Shown here in pieces: positions 26,066 to 33,662 of a stretch of DNA of 34,282 bases (position 1 is its first letter; each line of letters starts with the position of its first letter). The position numbers were made by a program, and so were the translations under genes. The notes under the pieces are model-generated. The model ran no database searches. It was not told where the DNA came from and worked only from the letters and a program-made list of their open reading frames with translations. The DNA is from Lysobacteraceae bacterium (GTDB lineage: Bacteria; Pseudomonadota; Gammaproteobacteria; Xanthomonadales; Rhodanobacteraceae), in assembly GCA_018970895.1 (NCBI GenBank), contig JAGWVM010000023.1, forward strand, positions 1 to 34,282. The letters are read 5' to 3'.

Positions 26066-26078
26066 CCACAACTTGTGG
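26066..26078. promoter_or_regulatory. CCACAA-C-TTGTGG palindrome before pilJ
   Basis: A perfect 6-bp inverted repeat around one base lies just before the pilJ Shine-Dalgarno, in the 120-nt pilI-pilJ gap. With a 1-nt centre it is better seen as a protein site than as a hairpin. It could mark an internal promoter or operator; no matching -10/-35 pair is evident. Confidence 0.3.
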
Positions 26079-26170
26079 GTTTGCGCGCCGGTTCCGCCAG
26101 GTGCCCGAACCCGAAGCCTGCCGCCCCTGTCCCGGCGCACGACGGCGCCGCCCGAACCATCTCCTGCCCG

Positions 26171-26710
26171 TCAGGCCGCCGCCTGACGGAAATCCGGGGC
26201 ACGTACCAGCCGCCCCATGCTGAACAACGCCAGCTTCTGCTCGCCGACCCGGTCATCGACGAAACGCGCGAGCCGCGGGTCGTCCTCGGGCTCCGCATCG
26301 CGGCGCTGCTGCTCGTCCACCGTGCGCTGGCCGAACACCTCGTCGACCATCAGCGCGACGTTGCCGCTGCCCTGCCTCACGACCAGCAGCCGCGTGCGCT
26401 CGGTCAGCTGCGTGCGCGCGTCGAACAGGAAGCGCCCCAGGTCGATCACCGGCACCAGATTGCCGCGGACGTTGGCCACGCCGAGCAACCACGGCTGGGT
26501 GCCCGGCACCGGCGTCATCACCGGCACCGAGAGCAGCTCGCTGATCTCGTCGATGCTGCTGACGAACAGCCGGCTGCCGACGCGGTAGCCGATGCCGCGC
26601 CACAGGCCGGGCGCTTCAAGCGTCTGCCGGGTATCCGAGGCATGGGCCAGCGAGAGCCGCTCGTAGCGGGCGAGGATCTCGAACGGGGAAAGGTGGGCCG
26701 CCTGATTCAT
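26171..26710 (-). CDS. pilI: PilI, CheW-like adaptor
   Basis: This 179-residue adaptor should link the receptor PilJ to the kinase ChpA. The CheW fold is visible: GYRVGSRLFVSSIDEISELLS (41-61), GVANVRGNLVPVIDLGRFL (77-95, the receptor/kinase contact block) and ERTRLLVVRQGSGNVALMVDEVFGQR. Length matches P. aeruginosa PilI (178). Start ATG 26710 overlaps the pilH stop by 4 bp (ATGA), so it is translationally coupled; upstream in-frame residues belong to the pilH shadow. A gap of 120 nt separates it from pilJ, the largest inside the cluster. Confidence 0.94.
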   Translation of the reverse strand: MNQAAHLSPFEILARYERLSLAHASDTRQTLEAPGLWRGIGYRVGSRLFVSSIDEISELLSVPVMTPVPGTQPWLLGVANVRGNLVPVIDLGRFLFDARTQLTERTRLLVVRQGSGNVALMVDEVFGQRTVDEQQRRDAEPEDDPRLARFVDDRVGEQKLALFSMGRLVRAPDFRQAAA

Positions 26711-27078
26711 GCGGCGCTCGGCAGCAGGTCGCTGATGCAGGCCAGGAGTTCCTTTTCCTTCACCGGTTTGGTGATGAAGGCGCGGGCTCCCTGACGCAGC
26801 CCCCACACGCGATCGGTTTCCATCGACTTGGTGGTGATCATCACGATCGGAATGGCGGCCGTGGCCGGGTCGCGGGTCAGCGTGCGCGTGGCCTGGAAGC
26901 CGTTCATGCCCGGCATGATCACGTCCATGATCACCAGGTCGGGGAGGTCGGCGCGCACCCGCTCGACGCCCTCCTCGGCCGTGCTGACCGCGGACACGGC
27001 ATGGCCGGCCCCTTCCAGCAGGGTCGTGAAGACCCGCACGTCGGTCGGCGAGTCGTCGATGATGAGAATCTTTGCCAC
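26707..27078 (-). CDS. pilH: Response regulator PilH
   Basis: This 123-residue single-domain CheY-like protein has the acidic pair Asp8-Asp9 (IIDDS), phospho-acceptor Asp52 (VIMDVIMPG), the conserved Thr (MITTKS) and the Lys in ITKPVKEKEL. In P. aeruginosa PilH dampens the pilus response, acting on retraction and as a phosphate sink. GTG 27078 is the start: the family begins MAxILIIDDSPT and a GGGGAGG Shine-Dalgarno lies just upstream. It follows pilG after 32 nt. Adjacent pilG and pilH are distinct receivers, as usual. Confidence 0.95.
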   Translation of the reverse strand: MAKILIIDDSPTDVRVFTTLLEGAGHAVSAVSTAEEGVERVRADLPDLVIMDVIMPGMNGFQATRTLTRDPATAAIPIVMITTKSMETDRVWGLRQGARAFITKPVKEKELLACISDLLPSAA

Positions 27079-27110
27079 AGGCCTCCCCTCAGACGCCGTA
27101 TTCGCACATG

Positions 27111-27515
27111 TCAGGCGGCCGCGCCGACGTGGCGGTGGATCGCGCCCAGCAGCTCGTCGCGAGTGAACGGCTTGGTCAGGTACTGCTCGGCGCCGACGAT
27201 GCGGCCGCGCGCCTTGTCGAAAAGGCCGTCCTTCGAGCTGAGCATGATGACCGGCGTGTTGCGGAACTGCGGGTTGTTCTTGATCAGCGCGCAGGTCTGA
27301 TAGCCGTCCAGGCGAGGCATCATGATGTCGACGAAGATGATCGCCGGCTTCTGGTCGGAGATCTTGGCCAGCGCCTCGAATCCATCCACGGCCGTCATCA
27401 CGTCGCAACCTTCCTTCTTCAGCAAGGTTTCGGCGGTACGCCGGATGGTCTTGGAGTCGTCGATGACCATGACCTTCAGACCGGCCAGACCGTTAGCACT
27501 CACGTTCAAGTTCAC
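27111..27515 (-). CDS. pilG: Response regulator PilG
   Basis: This 134-residue CheY-like protein is about the same size as P. aeruginosa PilG (135). It shows acidic pocket Asp19-Asp20 (VIDDSKTIRRTAE), phospho-acceptor Asp63 (FVDIMMPRLDGYQ), the switch Ser (MLSSKDG) and Lys in LTKPFTRDELL. PilG promotes pilus extension and raises cAMP through FimV/FimL-linked CyaB in Pseudomonas; whether that cAMP branch exists here is unknown. Start is GTG 27515 with AGGGGGA upstream, giving the known short N-terminal extension before the first strand. It is the first gene of the cluster and is divergent from gshB. Confidence 0.95.
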   Translation of the reverse strand: MNLNVSANGLAGLKVMVIDDSKTIRRTAETLLKKEGCDVMTAVDGFEALAKISDQKPAIIFVDIMMPRLDGYQTCALIKNNPQFRNTPVIMLSSKDGLFDKARGRIVGAEQYLTKPFTRDELLGAIHRHVGAAA

Positions 27516-27858
27516 TCAATCCCCCTGCGGCCCGCCCCAGGCTCAGGTGAAGCGGCGATCGCGCGCCGGGCAGCCAGCACACTTTCGCCGCAGATTAGAA
27601 ATGTCCAGCTTGGTCTTGTTATGACGCGCTTTTCGCACAACGCTTGTCAGCCGTTGCTGTTTACCGCTTGCCCCTCGGCCCGTCAAGCCGAGAGGTGGCG
27701 GGATGCCCAGTGCGTCGCGGCCGCGAAAACGGTTAACCAAGGCAGGCGGCAGCGCGACCACCACGCGGTCCGCGCCTTGCCCGGCATCCGCCGGTCGGCG
27801 AACATGCCGGTCCCCGCAGCGCCCCGGACGGGACCTGCCCCCATCTCGGAGAAGCCCC
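27516..27858. other. Divergent intergenic region pilG / gshB
   Basis: This 343-bp region is the longest non-coding stretch in the window. It holds the pilG promoter at 27594-27622, an AT-richer block (about 27595-27670) and a GGTTAACC palindrome (27731-27738). I find no convincing gshB promoter, no TGTGA-N6-TCACA type CRP/Vfr site, no RNA gene and no small gene with coding character. Confidence 0.6.
27594..27622 (-). promoter_or_regulatory. Putative sigma70 promoter for the pilG-chpC cluster
   Basis: On the minus strand, -35 ATAACA (27622-27617; 4/6) and -10 TCTAAT (27599-27594; 5/6) are separated by exactly 17 bp in the AT-richest part of the intergenic region. Transcription would start near 27587, giving a leader of about 70 nt before the pilG GTG. 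Confidence 0.55.
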
Positions 27859-28836
27859 ATGCCGCTCTCGGTTGCGGTGCTGATGGACCCCATCGGCGCC
27901 ATCAAGATCGCCAAGGACACCACGTTCGCGATGCTGCTCGAGGCACAGCGGCGTGGCCACGCGCTGTTCTACATGGAGCAGGGCGACCTGGCGTTGCGCG
28001 ACGGCCTGCCGTGGGCGCGGCTGGCGCCACTGAGGGTGAAGGAGGACCCATCGGGCTGGTTCGAGCTGGGGCCGGCGCGTTGGCAGGACCTGCGCGGCAT
28101 GGACCTGGTGCTCATGCGCAAGGATCCGCCGGTCGACCAGCAGTTCCTGTACGACACGATGGTGCTGGAGGTCGCGCAGCGCGCCGGCACCCAGGTGATC
28201 AACGATCCGCGCGCCCTGCGCGACTGCAATGAAAAGGTGTTCGCCCTGCATTTTCCGCAGTGCATGGCACCGACCCTGGTGGCACGCGATCCGGCCGAGC
28301 TGCGCCGCTTCGTCGACGAGCACGGCGAAGCGGTGCTCAAGCCGCTGGACGGCATGGGCGGACGCGGCATCTTCCGGGTCAGGGCGGGCGACACGAACCT
28401 CAATTCGATGCTCGAAACCCTGCTCGGCGGCGACTCGCACGGCCAGGGCCGGCAGTTCGCGGTGGCGCAGAAGTTCATCCCGCAGATCAGCGCCGGCGAC
28501 AAGCGCGTGCTGCTGGTCGATGGCGAGCCCGTACCCTACGCGCTGGCACGCATCCCGCAGGGCAACGAGTTCCGCGGCAACCTGGCCGCAGGCGGCCGCG
28601 GCGAAGGGGTGCCGCTGTCCGACCGCGACCGCTGGATCGCCGCCGAGATCGGGCCGGAACTGGTGCGGCGTGGCCTGCGCTTCGTCGGGCTGGACGTGAT
28701 CGGCGACTTCCTGACCGAGATCAACGTCACATCGCCGACCTGCGTGCGTGAGCTCGACGCCCAGTTCGGCCTTAACATCGCCGGGACCCTGTTCGACGCG
28801 ATCGAACGGACCGCCCAGGAAGCCGAGCCTAAGTGA
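27859..28836 (+). CDS. gshB: Glutathione synthase
   Basis: This 325-residue ATP-grasp enzyme joins gamma-glutamylcysteine and glycine, the last step of glutathione synthesis. It opens MPLSVAVLMDPIGAIKIAKD, with the family's xMDPIxxIxxxKD block, and carries LMRKDPPVD, the ATP-loop PLDGMGGRGIFRV, GEPVPYALARIP, and the C-terminal EINVTSPTCVREL characteristic of GshB. Length fits E. coli (316). GGAGA precedes ATG 27859 by about 7 nt. It heads the run gshB-tonB-yqgE-ruvX-pyrB and overlaps tonB by 4 bp (GTGA). The GST gene at 4013-4636 would be a consumer of its product. Confidence 0.96.
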   Translation: MPLSVAVLMDPIGAIKIAKDTTFAMLLEAQRRGHALFYMEQGDLALRDGLPWARLAPLRVKEDPSGWFELGPARWQDLRGMDLVLMRKDPPVDQQFLYDTMVLEVAQRAGTQVINDPRALRDCNEKVFALHFPQCMAPTLVARDPAELRRFVDEHGEAVLKPLDGMGGRGIFRVRAGDTNLNSMLETLLGGDSHGQGRQFAVAQKFIPQISAGDKRVLLVDGEPVPYALARIPQGNEFRGNLAAGGRGEGVPLSDRDRWIAAEIGPELVRRGLRFVGLDVIGDFLTEINVTSPTCVRELDAQFGLNIAGTLFDAIERTAQEAEPK

Positions 28837-29696
28837 GTCGTCCCGCCCAACAAGCCTCCGGCCCCGACATGTTCGGTGCCACGCTGCTGTTTTCACTGCT
28901 GCTGCATGGCGTGCTGCTGCTCGGCATCACCTTCGATTTCGTCAAGCCGAAGCCGAGCCTGCCCACCCTGGACGTGACCCTGGTGAACGTGGCCAACCGG
29001 CAGGCACCGGACAAGGCCGACTTCCTCGCCCAGGCAAACAACCGCGGCGGCGGCACCAGCGATCGCGCCGAGCGCCCGTCCAACATGTTCAGCGGTCCGC
29101 TGCCCAAGCCGACTCCGGGCATCGCGCCGGAGCCGGTGGATGACGCCACCCCGGCCCCGCAACCGCCGCTGCCGCGTCGCATGGTCACGACCACCGGCGC
29201 CAGCCGGTTCAGCGTCGACGCCGGCAGCGAGCGGCGGCCGCTGGACAGCGATCCAGCCGATCGTGCCGCCGATCTGCAGCGCCGCCAGGAGATCGCCCAG
29301 CTCGCCGCCGAGCTGCGCAACCGCAACGCGGCCTACGCCAAACGGCCGCGCAAGAAATACATCTCGGCCAACACCCGCGAGTACGCCTACGCCGCCTACA
29401 TCCGCGGCTGGTCCGACCGGGTCGAGCGGATCGGCAACCTGAACTATCCGGAAGAAGCCCGGCGGCGCCAGCTGCACGGCGAACTGATCCTCACCGTGGG
29501 CCTGGACCGGGATGGCAACGTCATCGGCATCAAGGTGATCCAGAGCTCCGGCTCGCCCCTGCTGGACGCCGCCGCACAGCGCATCGTGCGCCTTTCCGCG
29601 CCGTTCCCGCCGATTCCGCGCGACAAGGGCGTGGACGAGCTGTACATCACCCGCACCTGGCAATTCCTGCCGGGCGACGTCCTGCGCAACAAGTGA
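28833..29696 (+). CDS. tonB: Energy transducer TonB (TonB3-like)
   Basis: This 287-residue periplasm-spanning protein has an N-terminal membrane helix (about 14-34) containing the conserved Ser21-x3-His25 pair that contacts ExbB/ExbD. A Pro/Ala/Arg linker follows (about 90-150), then a helical section (DLQRRQEIAQLAAELRNR) and a C-terminal TonB domain from about 200 (NLNYPEEARRRQLHGELIL through FPPIPRDKGVDELYITRTW). The start is GTG 28833, overlapping the gshB stop. No exbB or exbD lies alongside. In P. aeruginosa the TonB at this location is TonB3, required for normal twitching and pilus assembly, so a pilus-related role is plausible but unproved here. Confidence 0.9.
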   Translation: MSRPAQQASGPDMFGATLLFSLLLHGVLLLGITFDFVKPKPSLPTLDVTLVNVANRQAPDKADFLAQANNRGGGTSDRAERPSNMFSGPLPKPTPGIAPEPVDDATPAPQPPLPRRMVTTTGASRFSVDAGSERRPLDSDPADRAADLQRRQEIAQLAAELRNRNAAYAKRPRKKYISANTREYAYAAYIRGWSDRVERIGNLNYPEEARRRQLHGELILTVGLDRDGNVIGIKVIQSSGSPLLDAAAQRIVRLSAPFPPIPRDKGVDELYITRTWQFLPGDVLRNK

Positions 29697-29733
29697 CCGG
29701 ACGATCATCCGGGCAGCCGGACGCGCCGGCGAC

Positions 29734-29739
29734 TACAAT
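29734..29739 (+). promoter_or_regulatory. Putative -10 box for leaderless yqgE mRNA
   Basis: TACAAT is followed by 7 nt and then ATG 29747, the start best supported by protein alignment, and no Shine-Dalgarno intervenes. This mirrors the nudE arrangement. No -35 is recognisable, so activity may be low or the mRNA may simply be part of the gshB-tonB transcript. Confidence 0.4.
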
Positions 29740-29746
29740 GGCGACC

Positions 29747-30316
29747 ATGCAGCTATCGCCTCCCTCCTCCCTCGCCGGGCAGTTCCTGATCGCCATGCCC
29801 AGCCTCACCGACGGTCCGTTCGCGCGCGGGGTGGTGCTGCTGTGCCAGCACGACGAGGACGGCGCGCTCGGCCTGCTGGTGAACCAGCTGTCCGAATACC
29901 GCCTCGGCGACGTCCTGGCGCAGATGAAGCTGGAGTGCACCGATCCCGAGCTGGCCGACGCACCGGTGCTGATCGGCGGCCCGATGCAGCAGGAGCGCGG
30001 CTTCGTCCTGCATCGCGATCACGGCCACTGGGAATCGAGTTTCCGCGTCAACGAGGCCTGGTCGATCACCACCTCGCGCGACATCCTGGTTGCGATGGCC
30101 GCCGGCGAGGGGCCGCGCCAGGCGCTGCTGGCACTGGGCTACTCCGGCTGGGGTGCCGGACAGCTCGAGCAGGAGCTGAAGGACAACGCGTGGCTGACCG
30201 TCGAGGCCAACGACCGCATCATCTTCGACACCCCGCTGGACGAGCGCTGGAGCGCCGCCGCCGGCCTGATGGGTCTGGACCCGCTGCAACTGCCCGGCTA
30301 CGCCGGACACGCCTGA
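29747..30316 (+). CDS. yqgE: YqgE/AlgH family protein
   Basis: This 189-residue cytoplasmic protein belongs to the widely conserved YqgE/AlgH family, whose biochemical role is unsettled; the P. aeruginosa member was linked to alginate regulation. Family blocks are present: GQFLIAMPSL, LIGGPMQQERGFVLH, TTSRDIL, ALGYSGWGAGQLEQEL and the terminal GYAGHA. Start choice: ATG 29747 gives the same N-terminal length as E. coli and Pseudomonas homologues; ATG 29738 and GTG 29693 (overlapping the tonB stop) remain possible. It sits next to ruvX as in most proteobacteria, 10 nt upstream. Confidence 0.92.
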   Translation: MQLSPPSSLAGQFLIAMPSLTDGPFARGVVLLCQHDEDGALGLLVNQLSEYRLGDVLAQMKLECTDPELADAPVLIGGPMQQERGFVLHRDHGHWESSFRVNEAWSITTSRDILVAMAAGEGPRQALLALGYSGWGAGQLEQELKDNAWLTVEANDRIIFDTPLDERWSAAAGLMGLDPLQLPGYAGHA

Positions 30317-30326
30317 GTCGCGGCCG

Positions 30327-30758
30327 ATGAGTTGCGCGCTGGGCTTCGATGTCGGCAGCAAGCTGGTCGGCGTCGCCGTCGGCAACCGCATCACCGGCAG
30401 CGCGCGTGCGCTGGACACCATTGCCATGCGCGACGGACAGCCCGACTGGGACGCCCTGGACCGCCTGCGTCAAGGCTGGTCGCCGGACACCTTCGTGGTG
30501 GGATTGCCGCTCGACCTCGACGGCGGCGAGCAACCGGCCAGCCGCCTCGCGCGTCGCTTTGCCGAGGCCCTGCGCGCACGCTACGGCATGCCGGTGGCGC
30601 TGGTCGACGAACGCCACAGCTCGCGCGAGGCCGCCCGCCGCTTTGCCGACGCCCGCGCCGCCGGGCTCCGGCGGCGTCGCGACGGCGCACGCATCGATGC
30701 CGAGGCCGCCGCCGTCATCCTCGAACGCTGGCTGGCCGACGCCGGCCCGTCCCCTTGA
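30327..30758 (+). CDS. ruvX: Holliday junction resolvase-like / pre-16S rRNA nuclease RuvX (YqgF)
   Basis: This 143-residue RNase H-fold protein is essential in E. coli, where YqgF processes the 5' end of 16S rRNA; a Holliday-junction role was proposed earlier. The core is visible: GFDVGSKLVGVAVGN (6-20, metal Asp8), VVGLPLDLDGGEQ with the PxxxDG-like turn, VALVDERHSSREA (second acidic cluster) and the C-terminal RIDAEAAAVILERWL with the third Asp. Family members are usually about 138 residues. It follows yqgE by 10 nt and precedes pyrB by 31 nt. In Pseudomonas a pyrR gene lies between ruvX and pyrB; it is absent here. Confidence 0.94.
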   Translation: MSCALGFDVGSKLVGVAVGNRITGSARALDTIAMRDGQPDWDALDRLRQGWSPDTFVVGLPLDLDGGEQPASRLARRFAEALRARYGMPVALVDERHSSREAARRFADARAAGLRRRRDGARIDAEAAAVILERWLADAGPSP

Positions 30759-30789
30759 CCCCAACACCAACATTGCCGACCGGATCGCC

Positions 30790-31716
30790 ATGAGCACACG
30801 CCTGCGCCACCTGACCACGCTGGAAAACCTGTCGCGCCCGACCATCGAGCGCCTGCTCGACCGCGCGATGGCCCTGCGCGACGCCTGCGCGCACGGCACC
30901 CGCAAGATCGACGTGCTGTCCGGACGCACCGTGCTCAACCTGTTCTTCGAGCCGTCCACCCGCACGCGCACCTCGTTCGAGCTGGCGGCGCGCCGGCTCG
31001 GCGCCGACGTGGTGAACTTCGACATCGGCTTCTCCTCGGCCAACAAGGGCGAGGAGCTGTACGACACCCTGCACACGCTGGAGGCCATGCATCTGGACGC
31101 CATCGTCGTGCGCCACAAGGTCTCCGGCACCCCGGACGAACTGGTGCGCCACGCGATGAGCGGGGTGTCGGTGATCAACGCCGGCGACGGCAACCGCGCG
31201 CACCCGACCCAGGGCCTGCTGGACCTGCTGACGATCCGCCAGCACCGACCCGATTTCGGGAACCTCGCCGTGGCGATCTGCGGCGACGTCAAGCACTCGC
31301 GCGTGGCGCGCTCGGACGTGCACGCGCTGTCCGCCATGGGCGTGGCCGACATCCGCCTGTGTGGGCCGGCCGCGCTCATGCCGGAGGCGGCCGAATTCCC
31401 GCACTGCCGTTTCTTCGACGATTTCGACGATGCGATCGAGGGCGTGGACGCGGTCATCATGCTGCGCCTGCAGAAGGAGCGCATGGCGCAGACCGAACTG
31501 CCCGACGAGGCAGCGTATTTCCGCCATTACGGACTGGACACGCGCCGCCTGGCGCGTGCCGGCAAGGGCTGCCTGGTGATGCATCCGGGGCCGATCAACC
31601 GGGGCATCGAAATCGCCCCGGAGGTGGCCGACGGGCCGCAATCGCGCATTCTCGAGCAGGTCGGCAACGGCGTGTTCATGCGCATGGCCGTGCTCAGCGA
31701 GCTGCTTGCGCGTTGA
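30790..31716 (+). CDS. pyrB: Aspartate carbamoyltransferase catalytic subunit
   Basis: This 308-residue enzyme condenses aspartate with carbamoyl phosphate in pyrimidine synthesis. It has the carbamoyl-phosphate loop FFEPSTRTRTSFE, FSSANKGEELYDT with the substrate-binding Ser and Lys, the HPTQGLLDLLTI block and HPGPINRGIEI near the C-terminus. The length is that of a standard catalytic chain. There is no adjacent pyrI regulatory subunit, no pyrC-like partner and no pyrR, unlike the Pseudomonas arrangement, so its quaternary form and feedback control are open. ATG 30790 fits the family N-terminus; the longer open frame upstream is the ruvX shadow. Confidence 0.95.
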   Translation: MSTRLRHLTTLENLSRPTIERLLDRAMALRDACAHGTRKIDVLSGRTVLNLFFEPSTRTRTSFELAARRLGADVVNFDIGFSSANKGEELYDTLHTLEAMHLDAIVVRHKVSGTPDELVRHAMSGVSVINAGDGNRAHPTQGLLDLLTIRQHRPDFGNLAVAICGDVKHSRVARSDVHALSAMGVADIRLCGPAALMPEAAEFPHCRFFDDFDDAIEGVDAVIMLRLQKERMAQTELPDEAAYFRHYGLDTRRLARAGKGCLVMHPGPINRGIEIAPEVADGPQSRILEQVGNGVFMRMAVLSELLAR

Positions 31717-31742
31717 AGCAGTAACGGCAAACCACGAGGCGG

Positions 31743-31748
31743 CATAAT
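31743..31748 (+). promoter_or_regulatory. Putative -10 box for the lipoprotein gene
   Basis: CATAAT matches the -10 consensus at five of six positions in the 67-nt gap after pyrB. A start near 31755 would leave a leader of about 29 nt carrying the GGGGAAG ribosome-binding site. No good -35 is present at 16-18 bp; TTGAAG at 31713 is too far. Confidence 0.35.
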
Positions 31749-31783
31749 GGATGCCGCGACACCACACTCACACGGGGAAGACT

Positions 31784-33565
31784 ATGCGACCGATGAAGCG
31801 CGCACTGGCGCTGGGCGTGACCGGCATCCTGCTGGCCGCCTGCAGCCACAAGGACAAGGATGCACCGCTGGCGTTCGTACCGGCAGACACGCCGTACGTG
31901 GCGGCCAACCTCGACGTACTGGACGACGACACCCGCGCCGCGCTGTTCGCCCAGGCCGATGCGCAGCTGCCGGCCGAGGTCACCCAGATGAAGTCGGCCG
32001 CCGACGAGCTGCAGGCCAAGGATCCGGGCGCCGCCAACCTGCTGCGCGCCTTCGCCGGCGAGCTCGACGGCAAGACCATCGAACAGTTCGCCAAGGACAC
32101 CGGGCTGGACACCAAGGGCTACTCGGCTTTCTACGGCCTCGGCCTGGCCCCGGTGGCGCGCTTTCAGCTGAGCGACCCGGCCGCCTTCGACGCGTTCGTG
32201 GGACGCCTCGAGGCCGCCTACGGCAAGAAGCTTGAGGTCGCCAAGGTCGGCAATACCAGCTACCGCCGCTACGTGTCGAAGGAATCGGGTACCGAGATGA
32301 TCCTTGCCGTGGTCGGCAAGCAGGCGGTCGCCGCGCTGCTGCCGGCCGATGCCTCCGACCACCTGCTGCGCGAGGCGCTCGGACTGGACCGCCCGGCCAG
32401 GAGCCTGCAGGACGACGGTCGTCTGGCCGCGCTGGCCAAGGCCAAAGGCTACGGCAAGCAGGCGGTCGGCTTGGTCGACCTGACCCGGCTGCTGCCGCTG
32501 ATCGCCAGCGGCAAGGATCCGCTGTTCCTGGCCATGTTCAAGGCCCACGCCGAGGCCGAGTCGGCCAAGACCGGCGAGCCGGTGGCCAACCAGATGCAGA
32601 TTCCCGCCTCGTGCCAGTCCGACGCGGCCCGCATCGCGGCGCGCATCCCCGCGTTGAGCTTCGGCTACACCCGCCTCGACGGTCGACACCAGGACATGCG
32701 CATGGACGTGTCGCTGGCCAGCGACATCACCCAGGCGTTCTCGGGGTTGAAGGTCGCCCTTCCCGGCCTGGGCACCGACGGCAGCGCGCCGTTCGACTTC
32801 AGCTTTGCCCTGCCGGTCGCGGAGCTGCGCACGTTCTGGAGCGCGCAGGCCGACGCGGTGGCCGCCAAGCCGTTCACGTGTCCGGCGCTGGCCGACCTCA
32901 ACGACGGATTCGCCAAGCTGGGGCCGGCGATGCAGAAGGCCGCGATCCCCCCGTTCGGCGACCTGCTGGGCGTGCGCGTGGCGCTGGACAGCCTGGACGC
33001 CGGCAACGGCCAGGGCATGCCCGCCTTCACCGGTCGTATCGTGATCGGCACCAACAACCCGGCCGGCCTGCTGGCGATGGGCCAGATGATGACCCCGGCG
33101 CTGGCCCAGCTGAAGGTCACCGCCGACGGCAAGCCGGTGGCGCTCCCGGCGGACATGACCCGGATCCTTTCCCAGCCGGGCTGGATCGCGATGGGCGCCA
33201 AGGCGCTCGCCCTGGGCATCGGTAACGGCGAAGATGCGAAGCTGAGCGACACGCTCAAGCAGCCGGATGGCGGCGCCGGCCAGATGATGCGACTGCACCT
33301 GGACGGTGCGATGTACCAGTCCTGGGTGAAATTGATGATGGACAAGGCCGACAGCCTGTCGGCGATGAGCGAGGCGATGGCCAAGGCCGAAGGCAACGAC
33401 GCCAATGCAGCCAGCGCAGCGGCGGCGCGCCAGCAGGCAGCGGCCCGCACGCATGCCCAGCTGGCCTCGATGCAGGCGCAGGCGGCGCGGGTGAAGGCCA
33501 TCTCCTCCGAGGCCCACGTCGACGGTCAGGGCCTGGTCATCACCAGCCAGACCGAGTGGAAATAG
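31784..33565 (+). CDS. Large hypothetical lipoprotein
   Basis: This 593-residue protein has a lipoprotein signal: basic start, hydrophobic core and lipobox LAAC with Cys20. I do not recognise the mature protein with certainty. It begins with APLAFVPADTPYVAANLDVL, a start reminiscent of DUF3352-type proteins, and contains alternating hydrophobic strands and Ala-rich helices, a Cys pair (about 285 and 378), and an Ala/Gln-rich, probably coiled-coil stretch near the C-terminus (about 545-575), ending in strands (QGLVITSQTEW). Residue 21 is Ser, not Asp, so outer-membrane sorting is expected if the Lol rule holds. ATG 31784 has GGGGAAG 4 nt upstream; ATG 31793 is an alternative. Function unknown. 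Confidence 0.85.
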   Translation: MRPMKRALALGVTGILLAACSHKDKDAPLAFVPADTPYVAANLDVLDDDTRAALFAQADAQLPAEVTQMKSAADELQAKDPGAANLLRAFAGELDGKTIEQFAKDTGLDTKGYSAFYGLGLAPVARFQLSDPAAFDAFVGRLEAAYGKKLEVAKVGNTSYRRYVSKESGTEMILAVVGKQAVAALLPADASDHLLREALGLDRPARSLQDDGRLAALAKAKGYGKQAVGLVDLTRLLPLIASGKDPLFLAMFKAHAEAESAKTGEPVANQMQIPASCQSDAARIAARIPALSFGYTRLDGRHQDMRMDVSLASDITQAFSGLKVALPGLGTDGSAPFDFSFALPVAELRTFWSAQADAVAAKPFTCPALADLNDGFAKLGPAMQKAAIPPFGDLLGVRVALDSLDAGNGQGMPAFTGRIVIGTNNPAGLLAMGQMMTPALAQLKVTADGKPVALPADMTRILSQPGWIAMGAKALALGIGNGEDAKLSDTLKQPDGGAGQMMRLHLDGAMYQSWVKLMMDKADSLSAMSEAMAKAEGNDANAASAAAARQQAAARTHAQLASMQAQAARVKAISSEAHVDGQGLVITSQTEWK

Positions 33566-33584
33566 CGCCGACAGGTGCAGGCAA

Positions 33585-33614
33585 CGGCAGGGGTGCCCCG
33601 GCGTACCCCTGCCG
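33585..33614. repeat. Hairpin 1 of the lipoprotein/pilU intergenic region
   Basis: CGGCAGGGGT, a 10-nt loop and ACCCCTGCCG form a perfect 10-bp stem 19 bp after the lipoprotein stop. No U-tract follows. It is the first of three hairpins in a 150-bp convergent gap. Confidence 0.6.
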
Positions 33615-33621
33615 CAGCCGA

Positions 33622-33640
33622 GCCCGGCGAACGGCCGGGC
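33622..33640. repeat. Hairpin 2 of the lipoprotein/pilU intergenic region
   Basis: GCCCGGC, loop GAACG, GCCGGGC form a perfect 7-bp GC-only stem located 7 nt after hairpin 1. Confidence 0.55.
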
Positions 33641-33662
33641 GCGCGACCCCCGACATCGGCAC

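Noticed and set aside
27616..27672. Plus-strand gshB promoter candidates (TTGTTA, TTGTCA, TTGCTG)
   Set aside because: None has a reasonable -10 hexamer at 16-18 bp.
27543..27923. A 126-codon minus-strand frame across the pilG/gshB gap
   Set aside because: It overlaps the gshB start and the pilG promoter, has no Shine-Dalgarno and no family resemblance.
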